Positions 36,476 through 47,700 of a DNA stretch of 64,000 nucleotides are shown piece by piece. Under the pieces are notes generated by a model. The model had not been told where the DNA came from and ran no database searches. It saw only the letters and a program-made list of their open reading frames with translations. The stretch spans positions 4,216,001-4,280,000 of the forward strand of contig NC_133123.1 of assembly GCF_033568475.1 (NCBI RefSeq), written 5' to 3'. Each line of letters opens with the position of its first letter. The first letter of the stretch is position 1. Source of the DNA: Henckelia pumila (taxonomy: Eukaryota > Streptophyta > Magnoliopsida > Lamiales > Gesneriaceae). The translations under genes and the position numbers were made by a program.

Positions 36476-36655
36476 TATTTATGGTACCATATTCAAATGC
36501 AATTTATGGTTTGCAATTTATGATTTCATACGCGTAAACTGAATTAAATTAGATATTAGGGTACCATATTCAAATGCAATTTATGGTTTGCATTTGAATA
36601 TGGTACCCTAATATATGATATTTTATGGTTTGCATTTGAATATGGTACCCTAATA
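36476..36655. repeat. Palindromic repeat cluster with a 25-bp perfect stem
   Basis: A 25-bp arm at 36555-36579 (ATTAGGGTACCATATTCAAA then TGCAA) is perfectly complementary to 36588-36612 across an 8-base loop. A further copy of the right arm with the same loop bases follows at about 36624-36655, and a partial left arm lies at about 36481-36505. The arrangement looks like repeated local rearrangement of one inverted unit. Confidence 0.85.
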
Positions 36656-36997
36656 TGATATCTAATAATTTCAAACAAAACTCTATGTAATTTTATTTTA
36701 TTTTTTGACAAAGCAAAACTCTATGTAATTAATATAGTTAGGAGCGGCCCCCTCATCGAAAATGAAACTAAAATGGGAAATAAATCGGGGCCGTGTAGTA
36801 TATAAGTAGGAGTAATGAAGGTGGTGTTAAATTGGATAGGGATACGCGCCAGTGTCTATTCAACAAAGTCAAAATTCTTTCCCAATAATTTGTTGGGTTT
36901 ATAAAATTTTATATAAAGAATTAATTTTATTCTAATCCGAGCCAAGAAATTTTCTCACACCCTATCAACAGTTGCACACGCATTTACATGTTTAACT

Positions 36998-37160
36998 CGG
37001 TAGATGAAATCTTAGCATATGGGTAATACCCAAATAATGCATCCAACGGTTCATATTTTTACACATAGACGTAATTTATTATATATTGTTGACGTGACAA
37101 ATCATGGGATATTAAATTTATGATTGGGGTATTACTCATATTCTAGGTTAAAATCTACCG
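36998..37160. mobile_element. Small MITE (163 bp) with about 35-bp terminal inverted repeats
   Basis: Left end CGGTAGATGAAATCTTAGCA; right end inverted CGGTAGATTTTAACCTAGAA; both continue into ATATGRGTAATACCC. The flanks repeat TTTAACT (36991-36997 and 37161-37167), with an eighth base C matching if one end is read one base shorter. No coding capacity. The superfamily is not certain; hAT fits an 8-bp duplication best. Confidence 0.75.
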
Positions 37161-37349
37161 TTTAACTCAATATCCAATTTCCAAACATGTACCAAATTTT
37201 AAAAATGGAAGGTGGTTATTGTTTTTCTGTCTCATTTGTGTATCTCCGTTTTCAAAAGAGAGTAAGGTGATTATATATGATAATACCACAAAAGATCATT
37301 AAGGTTGTGTTTACTTGACTTGATAAATGAAGGATTACATAATTAATAC

Positions 37350-37847
37350 TAGAGTCGTCAATTTGGGTTAGACCCGTCGGGTCGGCCCGCTCCGCCACAC
37401 AATTTAAGTGGGTTGTTTTCAACCCAACAAAAGGTGTGCTTAGGTGGGTCAACCCGCCTAGGCCCGTGACCCGCGCGGGTTGGCCCGCCGCGGGCCTGAA
37501 AAATTAATATTTTATTTTTTTATTTTTATTGTCATATATGTATTTTTAATGAAGATTGTGACTTTTTTTTGTATTAATTACTTTATATAAAATTTACACG
37601 TATGAAATCAATAATTAAAATTTTTATTAATATGTTTTCTATTAATATTTATTTATTTATGAAATTTATAATTAACTATAATTATTTTTATTTGTAGTGA
37701 GCTAACCCGCAACCCATCTTGGATTGGGTTGGGTTGAGGATTTCCAGCCTGCTGGGATGGTGGGCCGGCTCTCCCTCGACCCTCCAAAAGGTGGGTTTTT
37801 GGTGAGCCGGCCCGTCCCGCCATGAGTTTGCCCGTCTGACAGCTCTA
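37350..37847. mobile_element. Non-autonomous hAT-type transposon (498 bp)
   Basis: Ends TAGAGTCGTCA (left) and TGACAGCTCTA (right, inverted TAGAGCTGTCA) are flanked by a perfect 8-bp duplication ATTAATAC at 37342-37349 and 37848-37855. Size of duplication and TAGAG ends are hAT features. The subterminal parts are GC-rich repeats of GGGTTGGCCCGC type, familiar in plant hAT MITEs; the centre is AT-rich and has no transposase. Confidence 0.85.
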
Positions 37848-38600
37848 ATTAATACCGACTAATTCTATGTTTACTTGCAAAATTGAAAATAAGTATAAAT
37901 CTTCCGGCCCGTTAATGTTATGATTCATAGATGATTTTAAGTCCTAATTTTTTTATGGGATTATAAATCTTTACAAGGTGAGAGAGTGAAAAAAAATTTA
38001 ATCCATCCAACTAAACATATTATTATTTATCCATAACCACTCTATATCCTATCTAATTATCTTAATAATCATACTTTAATACACAAGATAATTAGGTCGT
38101 AACAATAGAAAAATAAACTCATGTCCTTTCTCCTGTCTTAAAAATCCACACTAAACTTACATCCTTCAATAGTTTATAGTCCATTTGTCCTTAGCATAAA
38201 AGAAGCCAACATTCTCAATTCCTCGTTGCAGGGTAATTTTTGGTATAAAATTAGAATTATGTTTAATTAATCACATAAAAATGATATAAAAAATAATACT
38301 ATTTTATCACTACATATTATATGTTATCATCTATAATTTTTATCACTCTTTTCCTTCTCATTTAATAATATTATATATATTTGGAACTGATAAATTAAAG
38401 ATGTGGTTTACAAGTAAATATTATTGTGCGAGTCATAATATAGTCCGTTACCCAGTAAAGCCCAATATATTTATTTTCGGCCCAGTTTGTCTGCGCGAAT
38501 CCAAGATAAAGCGTGTGCATAATCACGAGTAAAGCCCAAAAATATTTATTCTCAGAAATCTAGGGCATTGTGGAGAAACCATAGATAGTTGGGCGAGCTG

Positions 38601-39799
38601 ATGGGGAAGAACAGAAACAAGAAGAAGAATGGTTTGGAGCCAATGGCTACGGATTCCTTCACGAACATTTCCGAAGGTTCGGATTATCTTTTTTGTGTTA
38701 AATTACCCGTTGAAACTTTTTTTCGTTGACGATACAAAAATTGAAACTTTACGCTTCCTGAAACCTATCATTTTCAGCGATGGATACTTCAGAAGCTGTG
38801 GCTCCCAAACCTTCTGCAAGTGAGTCCTTTAGGTCAGTTCATTTCATCCACCCGCAAGTTCCATTGTTGTTCGATCGTGTATCTTATTATGGTTCTGAGA
38901 TGTTATTCTTGAGCTATCTCTGAATAGAAGACGAGTGAACCGATAATTGTGCATATCTTGATATTTGATTATCCCAAAAAAGAGAGATCTTGTTAGTCCT
39001 GATTTGTTTCTAACTTACTGTTAGGAATCTAACGTATGTATAACGAATTCAGTTGATGTAACTATGCTAAATTTGAGTATTTGTCCATTCATTTGTTTTT
39101 CAACCAAATTGACCACTCCTGGAAACGAGCTTGATGGGATTTCTCTCGCGAATGGGCTCTTGCAAGATTACAGATTCGAGGGAAATTAAATATATCCGTA
39201 GCTGTAATAGATATTAATTGAGTTCTAAGGCACTTTCAGCCTAGGTTGTTTAAAAGCCATGCCGGTCATCTGTACATCAACCTTCCTGGAGCAAGCAATT
39301 AAGTCGTTTAAATCAAAGAATTATGAAAAACTCGAATTAACTATTCTCAAATGGATGAAAAGCATAATCATTGGTAGGGAAATACGATTGCCTCTTCTCG
39401 TTATCATCCATATTTTCGACCTGGATAAAATGTGATGATTTTCCGTTGGATTGGAGATTTTCTCATTCTTCACACTCAATAGTGTACATTGGCTTTTAGT
39501 TTTGTGACAGAATCAGCTTTTAGATTGTGATAGATATTTTGAAGAAACTTGTGATTCGGTGCCAATAAGATTTATACTAGAAAGCTATTCTCATATTTTT
39601 ATTTGAAATGTGGAACAATTGTGTTGAATTGTGATGCAGGAAGGTGAAAAAGGGAAGACCAATGAAGAGATCAAAGAATGCGCGGAAAATGCAAGCTGTG
39701 GCAAAAGCCATATCTCAACTTGAGAAGTCTGAGGTGAAGATATCAAAGGGTGAAAGCAAGACATTGAGAACTGATTTTGCCAAAAGGCTGTACGACTAA
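38601..39799 (+). CDS. Small Lys/Arg-rich conserved plant protein, 96 aa
   Basis: Three coding exons: 38601-38676, 38778-38832 and 39640-39799, with GT-AG introns of 101 and 807 bp in phases 1 and 2. The start MGKNRNKKKNG is a basic cluster suggestive of nuclear or nucleolar targeting. The middle has AMDTSEAV and the C-terminal half is KVKKGRPMKRSKNARKM followed by a helix-like AKAISQLEKSE and LRTDFAKRLYD. I recognise it only as a type of small uncharacterised plant protein. Exon 2 could also stop at a GTGAGT donor 13 bases earlier, but that choice breaks the frame of exon 3. Confidence 0.8.
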
Positions 39800-40947
39800 T
39801 TAAATGATCGTGGATTTTGTGATACAAAGGTTTATTTATAAATTTTTTATCCAATTTGTTTATATTTGATATGTCATCGAATACGTTGTTAAACAAATCA
39901 ACACACTTATTTATTACCAGGTTTAAAAAAACAGTAAATCACTGCAGAAAATTAAACACATATTTATGCTCTAGTGACATTTTCTCTAATTTGCCCGTTA
40001 TATATTCCTTACCTAAATTTTTCGAATTCATATATAATTCACAGATTTTCTAGTATAAGACAAACCAAAAGATTATCTATAAATCTATTCACGAGAAATT
40101 TCAAGCTTACTCATGTGATACTATCATACTATTCCGATACTGCATATACATTTGTTGCATGACGATATTGTGTAATCGGGGAGCTAATAATAATTAGCGC
40201 TTGTGGAAGAATGGTGATTGACTTGCGATCATGAGTTGGAAGTGATTCTATGCTACATCGAAAGGAATATTTTCGGTGAATCTCCCCGAAGTTAGCCCTA
40301 TCCCAACGACTCCATCCAAGTTCCATCTAGTTTTGGCTTAGGATATACGAAACTCGTGCTAAAGATCTTCCACTACTTCTGTTTATAATTGTTCAAGAAA
40401 TGCAAATCAAATTATGCTTTGCCAATAGATGCTTTCAGATTAGATTCAACTTGGACTTTTTTTATACGATTCTTTTTTGTTGTCCAAAGTTGTACAATTT
40501 ATACAGTTTTAATCCCACCTAGGGTGTGGGGATCCACGTGCACACATGCTCAAAACAAATCCGATTATCCTGAAATTTTCACGGTAGGATTATTTCGAAA
40601 ATGCGAATCCAACAATATATCATATATATATTTACGAATTTATCAATATACAATTAACATACTTCTAAAAAACAATTAATGTAGACGAAAATAATTTAAA
40701 TGCAATAATAAAAATTAATTGAATGAAATTATTTAAAATTTAAAGTGTAAGTCACGGTAATTCATATACACATATTTTAACATGATTAATGATTATTTAA
40801 AAAACATTAATTATATGGATTATTTCCATTGGGTTTCCCCGTTGGCCGTTGTCTGTTTCTGCACTGTCACCATCCAAGCTTGACACGCACTCAAGCTCAC
40901 TTTCACCATCTTTAGGGTTCTGTCTTTCAATTACTTCTTCGTCAAGA
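39800..40947. other. Spacer without recognised features
   Basis: About 1.1 kb. It holds the 3' UTR of the small basic protein and the promoter of the next gene. Short frames on both strands (for example 40389-40679) have no family features. In the last 100 bp the sequence turns less AT-rich, consistent with a 5' UTR. Confidence 0.55.
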
Positions 40948-43208
40948 ATGACGTGTTTCCAATGCCAGCATTCCAGCTCCAATCCCGACCACTTCAGCAA
41001 CGGTTGGCGCCTCCGCAGCGGCGCCCACGCTCGCCTCTGTCAAAGATGCTTGTGAGTGTGAACTGCACTTTTTATTTGTTCACATCTTTTCCTCATCTTA
41101 ATTCGATTTTAGTTTTTGCAAACGTTTCCTAGCTCTCGCTGCTTGATGTTGCGCTGTCATTTTTTTTTTTTTCATTTTGTTTTTCCTTTTTGTGTGCAAG
41201 TTCTTTCGATCAATCTGATGTGCTTGATTTTCTTTTTTTGGGCTGCATTTATCTAATAGTGGGAATTGGTGGTGATTTCGTTTTGGTTGCGGTGTTCTTT
41301 TCAATTTTGTTGGCTATTGGGAATTTGGGGGGAATGGAGCGGATTGTGTATACTTGCTTCCCAAGCAAAAGACGACCGCGGTGTATTTTCATTGATCCTG
41401 AAATCGTTGCATTTCGTGGCAAGATTCTGCTCATTAGAGAAGATTGATGCTGAACATAATAGCAATCGCATTTGCTGGATATGAGTCAGTGATCATTTTT
41501 GAATGGCGAACTTGGTTAAAAATTCTTTGGCCAAGGCACAAGGAATATTAATCCAAAATTGCTAATAGTTGTTACTTGTAAAGAAAATGAAGATTGTAAG
41601 GTCAAATATTGTTTCACGGATGTTTTATTGTAATATTTGTTATTTTTAAAATTTGATAATTCACACTCAACAGAATCTGGGCACTCAGCACTGTGTTTGT
41701 AAGTACTTGATGAAGGTACAGCATGTTACATAGAGATAGTGTAGCTGAACATTGAACCAGGCATTGTTTCGAACCTTGCTCGGATGTTGAAGCTCAATTA
41801 ATCTAATTTGAACCGTGCTAGCATTGCCTTTGATTGTATATCTGAATATTAGACCGCTACGTCGAGAAGACAACTCACTGTAGTCTCATTGCTGCAAACA
41901 GGTCATCTAGGAACCACAATTGATAGAGGTATCTCTGCATCCGCGAAGTTATGTATAAATTATAAGGATGGTTGGAAGTATAGGATGAATACAAAGTCAG
42001 GATAGATGATTTCTTGATTGGATTTCATGTATGTATTGCTGCTTCAAAGAAGCAACTAAATAGCACCTCTGTCTACTGCATAATTTTTTTTCAGTTGAAT
42101 ATTGAAAGGAAGGATGTTGATACATGATTCATTATTGACCTTGAGTTTTTAACCTAGAGGTGATATGTGGTGTATTAATTAGTATTCACAAAAATACACA
42201 AAGACAGAAATTTCGATCCAGGCAAGGGTAGGTCAGGCTGTAAGGGATGGTTCATTCAACGGAAAGATGTGAGTATGAGCAAATGAGATGAGGCAAGTAA
42301 CAAGTTGGTCCAATTGTCAGTAGGAACCTAAGTATAAACTATGGTGCAAAGGGTCCTTTCATTATTTGGTTGTTATATAGGGATCAGGGATGCGGAGCGT
42401 GTGAGTTATATTACTTAACTTCACAGATGATGTATTGAGGGATATTTTCTATGTTTGTATTTCTTGCCATATTTCTTTCTCAGCTTCTACGGCTGTTATT
42501 TACATGAACTGTGCCCTTACTCGTAATGCATGTCCAGGATCTGATTCCATCAATTCATTCCATTTATGTAGTTTTGCATATGAGGAAGGAAGATTCTGTG
42601 AAACTTTTCATTCAAATGATGATGGCTGGAGGAAATGTGAGTCTTGCGACAAGGTCAGCTACTTTACTTAGTACAACAAGAACAAACATTTTTTGCGGCC
42701 AAATGTTTTTCAGAATTATACTGTCAGGGAGGCATGTAGACTTGACTTTTTCTTCTTTTATTTTTTATTTGCTACTTTACTTGAATGTAATATCATGCAT
42801 CTATTACATCTTCTTGATCTTCTGTTGCAGTTAGTTCATTGTGGGTGTATAGTATCATTCAATAATCATTTTCTGACGGATTCTGGTGGAATAATCTGTA
42901 TGAAGTGCACTAGGTTAAATTTTTTATTGGTAAGAATAATATTGATGGAGTGCTTCTTGTGCCACAAGGATCTCCTGCAAATTTAATTATCAGTTGACCA
43001 GTAGTTGTACTTGTCGAGATAATGAAATTTGTTAGCTTTTTAATGGTTGATATGAAATTGTAATTGCTTGCAGGCAAGAAATCGTTGTGTTTCTCTTGAA
43101 CATGGGATAAGAGCTGGAGAATCTCATCATGAACCATCTGGGAAATCCCTTGTCGAATCCGAAAACTGTCCGAAATGCAACATGTCTCCGAAAAGTATCC
43201 TCTTTTAA
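40948..43208 (+). CDS. Stand-alone VAL/HSI2-type N-terminal zinc (PHD-like) domain protein, 139 aa
   Basis: Four exons: 40948-41051, 42572-42653, 42831-42929, 43074-43208, joined in frame by GT-AG introns. The product starts MTCFQCQHSSS and carries the Cys-rich module found at the N-terminus of B3-domain repressors VAL1/VAL2/VAL3 (HSI2 family): WRLRSGAHARLCQRC, FAYEEGRFCETFH, GWRKCESCDK, HCGCI, GGIICMKC. Full VAL proteins run on for several hundred residues into B3 and CW domains and an EAR motif, and silence seed genes through chromatin. Here a TAA follows shortly after the zinc module and nothing resembling B3 lies in the next 1.5 kb. It may be a truncated duplicate, a decaying gene or a short regulator. 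All eight-plus cysteines of the module are present, so it is not obviously dead. Confidence 0.78.
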
Positions 43209-43475
43209 ATGCATCGATCTGAGGAAAGATACTCCAAAGCAAAGTATATAGTGCAATTCTAAAGCGATATTGGAGCGTCCTATTGCCGTCACAACTTTTA
43301 ATCCTTAACAAGATTTTATGCCGAGATATATCTGCTATAACTCCTTTGTTTGATTTTTTTTAATTATCTATGTGAGGAAAGTTGATTTGAAATTTTCTAA
43401 CTACTAAAAAGTCACAAAGAAAAGAAAAAGGAAGAGAAGCTTCAAATGCAAAAACATCAGATGGCTAGATACAAA

Positions 43476-43487
43476 AATAAATAAATA

Positions 43488-43553
<66 letters not shown>
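43476..43553. repeat. AAAT/AAT microsatellite
   Basis: A few AAAT units pass into about twenty AAT units. Likely polymorphic. Confidence 0.95.
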
Positions 43554-44409
43554 TAGGCAAAACTTTGAACAAAAAGTTTGATGTGAACTATTGATTATGA
43601 TCTCTATGATTATTTACATTTAAGCTAATGACATTAATTTCTTGGACCACGAGGAAAATAAACATTGAAAAGTTGAAATAACTGGTTTGCGAAGATTAAA
43701 CAAATATATCTAGTGATATGCTTTCGGAAAGACACATTTCTTTACATGTTTTACACTTTATTTTGTTTTGACATTGGATACAAAATTTTCATAATTAGTA
43801 ATTTATCAATATTATCATAGTTTAAATTAAATAGCATTATGAGGTTCAAAATACGATACGAATATCATTAACAGAGACATTTTTTCCCTATTTTCCCCCC
43901 TAAAGTGTATACTTCTGTCTTTTTTCTTTTTTCGTTTATAAGCATATGGTTTGTCTCCTATTTTACCATTTCCTTCCCATTTTTTTTTTCAATTTCGGCA
44001 TTGAAATGGCGAAAGTCAATTTCAAAAGCTGCCAAAATGCCGTGATCAATTTTGTTTTGGTCATTTAAATTACGAAGTCAAAATATTAAATCAAATATTG
44101 TATAAGCATATAAATTACTAAAATTCATTAGCAATTATTCAACTTCATAATGCCAAAATGGCAAAACATAACATTTATTGTTTGTCCAAAAAACAATAAA
44201 TTATCCTATTCAGTTTCTCGTTCTTCTCGTAATATTATTTATCCATCTATTAATTATTTATTTTACATCAATCAAATTATTAATCATTTATATAATTATT
44301 ATTTTTTTAATTATTTTATATTTATCTTGTCACTCGAACCAAACGATGTCTCGTTATTGCCAATTGATTCTTCCGCTTCGAAAGGCCCGATGAAGAAATG
44401 ACTAATTTA

Positions 44410-44564
44410 ACACACATGGGTATAAGCGAGTTGATAAGGCCTGAGGTGACGTGAAAAAGAAATTTCTCAGCGTTGCAGGTTCGATCCTCGTGTGGAACAT
44501 ATTTCTGCTGACATAAGCCAACGAGCCTCTGACTCATGTGGGATGGGTCGTCAACCATTTTGAA
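44410..44564 (+). mobile_element. tRNA-derived SINE with 17-bp target duplication
   Basis: A 155-bp segment with a polymerase III B box GGTTCGATCC at about 44476-44485 and a plausible A box near 44418-44432 (GCGAGTTGATAAGGC). It is flanked by 17-bp direct repeats AAGAAATGACTAATTTA (44393-44409) and AAGAAATGGCTAATTTA (44565-44581), one mismatch. Long, slightly imperfect duplications and internal promoter boxes are what LINE-driven SINE insertions leave. Confidence 0.75.
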
Positions 44565-44756
44565 AAGAAATGGCTAATTTAGGAAGTTTTTGCAATTATA
44601 TCCAACGAGGGTTAAAGTACAAATAGGGGATACATCGAGGGGCTAAATCCTTTCTACTCCAGAAAAAAAAAAAAAAAAATTATCTTCCCAACATCCCCCT
44701 CACTTCTGCTCCAACTCGAACTCTTCATTTGTTGGCACACAACGTAAGAGTTGCAA

Positions 44757-47700
44757 ATGAAATTGTATCTAATCAACAGTTACGGCAGCAAATTTAGCTG
44801 CCCCCCTGTTCCAATTTTGAGTTTAAAACGTCTACCCACTGAAACTCATGGTAAATTACACTTCGCAGCATAAGCCCGCCATATTTCAATAGGTTCTTGA
44901 TATTGAATATTCCTTTGTTTTGATAAGGTCGTCATGATAAGGAGCTCTCCGGAATCCGCAAACGCGAGCCTGTTACTGTTCAAAATGTGAATTTGTCGGT
45001 TTCCAGCACTTGCAATTTTGATCTTATAAATCCCTTCATGAATGCCTTTGCAGGTATTTGATATCATATTCACATATACGCGTGTGTTTTCCACAAAACT
45101 GGTACTTTCCTACATTTTGCTTGCTTTGTTACTTAATTTTGCTTCCGGGTAGCTTTTGTGATGATTGATGAGTACATTTTTGTTGTGAAGCTGGCTTATA
45201 TACGACATGATACTTTTTTACGAAGTACTGTTAGTTTTGTTGGAAAATTGTTTAGACAATAAGTTGGAAAATTGGTGATGAATGAGGCATCGATGCTCAT
45301 TGTCCCTATTGATAAAATGTGGGAATTGATGTCTATATATATATATGGCCTAAATTGAGACAACGGGTTGGGGCTCCAAGAGGTACCCATGTTTGTTAAG
45401 GGGAGCACCCCTAGACTATGCTAGGTTCGAATCATTAGCCACCCGCGCGCCGCCGCCGTCCGTCCGTCCGTCCGTCCGACCGGCCGGCTCGGTACGGACC
45501 GGACCGGACATTGGCGTGGGCGTGTGTCCTTTCGGCTGAACGTGTGCATCTCTTCAGACCGAACCATTGCGACTCCTCGGCCATGTGTTCAGCGAAGTGG
45601 TGCGACTGTCCGAGGCAGCCTTCCAACGTCTATAAATAAACCCCATCTGTGATCATTCAAACTCGCTCATTTCTGATTCCTTTCTTTTTTACTTGCATAC
45701 TCATCTTTCTGAGTTTCAAGTCTGAGTTTCTTAAACACTTTGAATGTTCAAAAGAACTTCGGTTTTTTAGTGCTACTAATCGAAGTTGATAGATAGCGTT
45801 CTATCTTGGGAGACAGTTTGATCAAACCCGTAAGCACCTAGGCGGGCAAATTTGTCTTAAAGATAGAGAGTCAAACTCTCGGCCCGCTATCTTCTCTGTT
45901 GCTGCGTGCATGCTGTTGAAAAGTTGATAACAAGTTTTTGTAATGTTCAGCTGTGGCTCTGGCAGCGACGCCAATGGCAAATGCTGTAACTATGGAATCG
46001 ATTGCGGTGAGATTATAGATTTGTGTTACAAGAGCTCATTTATATTTTCGTTGTTCGTTATCGGCTGTGGCAAGAAAGGTGTGTTTTATTGGTTTGCTTA
46101 TCATTTTTTCTAGTAAAAAATGGGTTCTTATGATTTATGAAGACCAACACTTGTTCCTCTTGACACGGCTTTTCTTTTCATCCTCTTCCTTGCTGTCCAG
46201 TTTCCTCTACTTGTTCTTATCTTCTTGTTTTTCATCATTTTTCTCTTCTTCCTTCTTCTCTTAATCTTTCAGACTTTCACTATGGGGGCCTGTTTACTGG
46301 TTTTCTTGGACACATCATTCAGTAGCTGTATTCAAATGTTTATTCATTAGTTTGGCGATTTTTGTTGAGATCTTTCACATATTTACAATAATTTTGCTTT
46401 GCACAGGAACAATCAAATTCTCTGTATAATATTGCTGATGGCAGCGCTGAAGATTGGCTTTCAGGTCTCCTTTATTCGGCTGGTCAACAAGCTAATGTAG
46501 CTGTACAGGACCAGTTGTCAGCTCTCAGTTTTACGAGGTTCGTGTTGACATGGTGTATCAAACATTTTCTGGTTTCCATGATGTTTGTGGCTTTTCTTGT
46601 AAGTTGTTCTTGCTTTATGGTTTTGATTTATATGTTTGTTCAGTTTGGCAGTTATTTTTGGTGCTGGCCTTGTAACTAGCCTGTCACCATGTACACTCAG
46701 TGTTTTACCTCTTACCCTTGGTTATATCGGTAAGGACTCTGGCCCAGGGATTCTTGTGTTGTGTTGCTGTGTAGTTCCTCATGATATCTTTTCCTTTATG
46801 GATTTTCTTGTGTATTTAGGTGCATTTGGCTCAGGAAAAAGCAGAACAGAGGTAAACATATGGCTTTAAACTATGAGTATTTGCTAGTCATTTTAGAGCA
46901 GGAACTTTAACGGAAAGAAATCATTTCCAGTGTCGAATTTTTAAATCTTTATATTTGAGACGAAACTGCACCCAATTGCTTAACTTTCCTCCAAGGATTA
47001 GAGCGCCTCAAGTGGACAGCAGATAATGCTGTGCTATGAACCACGTTTGTTCGATACTTTTAACTTTTGTATCTGACAGGTGATTGGTAACTCGATTGCA
47101 TTTGCAATGGGATTGGCAACTACACTTGCCCTCCTTGGTGTAGCAGCTTCATTTGCTGGTAAGGCATATGGTCAGATCGGGCAAGGTCTACCTGTGGCTG
47201 CTTCCGTTTTAGCTGTTTTTATGGGTCTAAATCTCTTAGAGGTAAATATGGCAGTGGTACTGCCTCCCTGACATGACTAGTTGTATCCAAGTTGGATTGT
47301 ACAAAGGCGGCCTAATCTTTTGAATCACCGTTTTATTCTATTAATAAATTGTCGTGTTAGTGTTCTTTGCTCCAACATCTTTTCTTGTTTGGTGTTGATG
47401 CAGATTATAGAAGTACAGCTTCCATCATTTTTCAACAACTTTGACCCTCGTGCAGCCGCGTCTAATTTCCCTTCAAGTAATAAGAACTTTATACCGTTGC
47501 TTACATAATATTCAACAAAGAAATGAACAAGCATTGCTCATGCTACGCTTATATTTGACGAAGAAAAGAGCAAGCTTGGTTACATTTCTTTTTAATATTT
47601 GGTTCTAATCACTTACAGGCGTTCAAGCATATTTGGCTGGGCTCACATTTGCATTAGCTGCATCACCTTGCAGTACTCCTGTCCTTGCTTCCTTGCTGGG

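Larger units (their letters stand above)
35862..38600. other. Spacer with myosin 5' region and small transposons
   Basis: Upstream of the myosin ATG, about 300 bp look like 5' UTR and promoter. Further right are a palindromic repeat cluster (36476-36655), a small inverted-repeat element (36998-37160) and a hAT-type element (37350-37847). From 37856 to about 38450 the sequence is AT-rich without recognised features. The last 150 bp belong to the promoter and leader of the gene at 38601. Confidence 0.65.
43209..44756. other. Spacer between VAL-like gene and CcdA
   Basis: AT-rich sequence with an AAT microsatellite (43476-43553), a SINE (44410-44564), and the promoter side of CcdA. No B3 or CW domain continuing the VAL-like gene is visible. 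Confidence 0.65.

Noticed and set aside
41098-41484. Overlapping frames on both strands in the first intron of the VAL-like gene
   Set aside because: Low-complexity Lys or hydrophobic content; intron position explains them.
43476-43553. Regular short repeat considered as a CRISPR-like array
   Set aside because: Plain trinucleotide microsatellite without spacers, in a plant genome.
44846-45094. 82-codon minus-strand frame
   Set aside because: Antisense to the 5' exons of CcdA; no homology recognised.
45435-45626. 63-codon frame, minus strand, Arg/Gly-rich
   Set aside because: Falls in the GC-rich part of the solo LTR.
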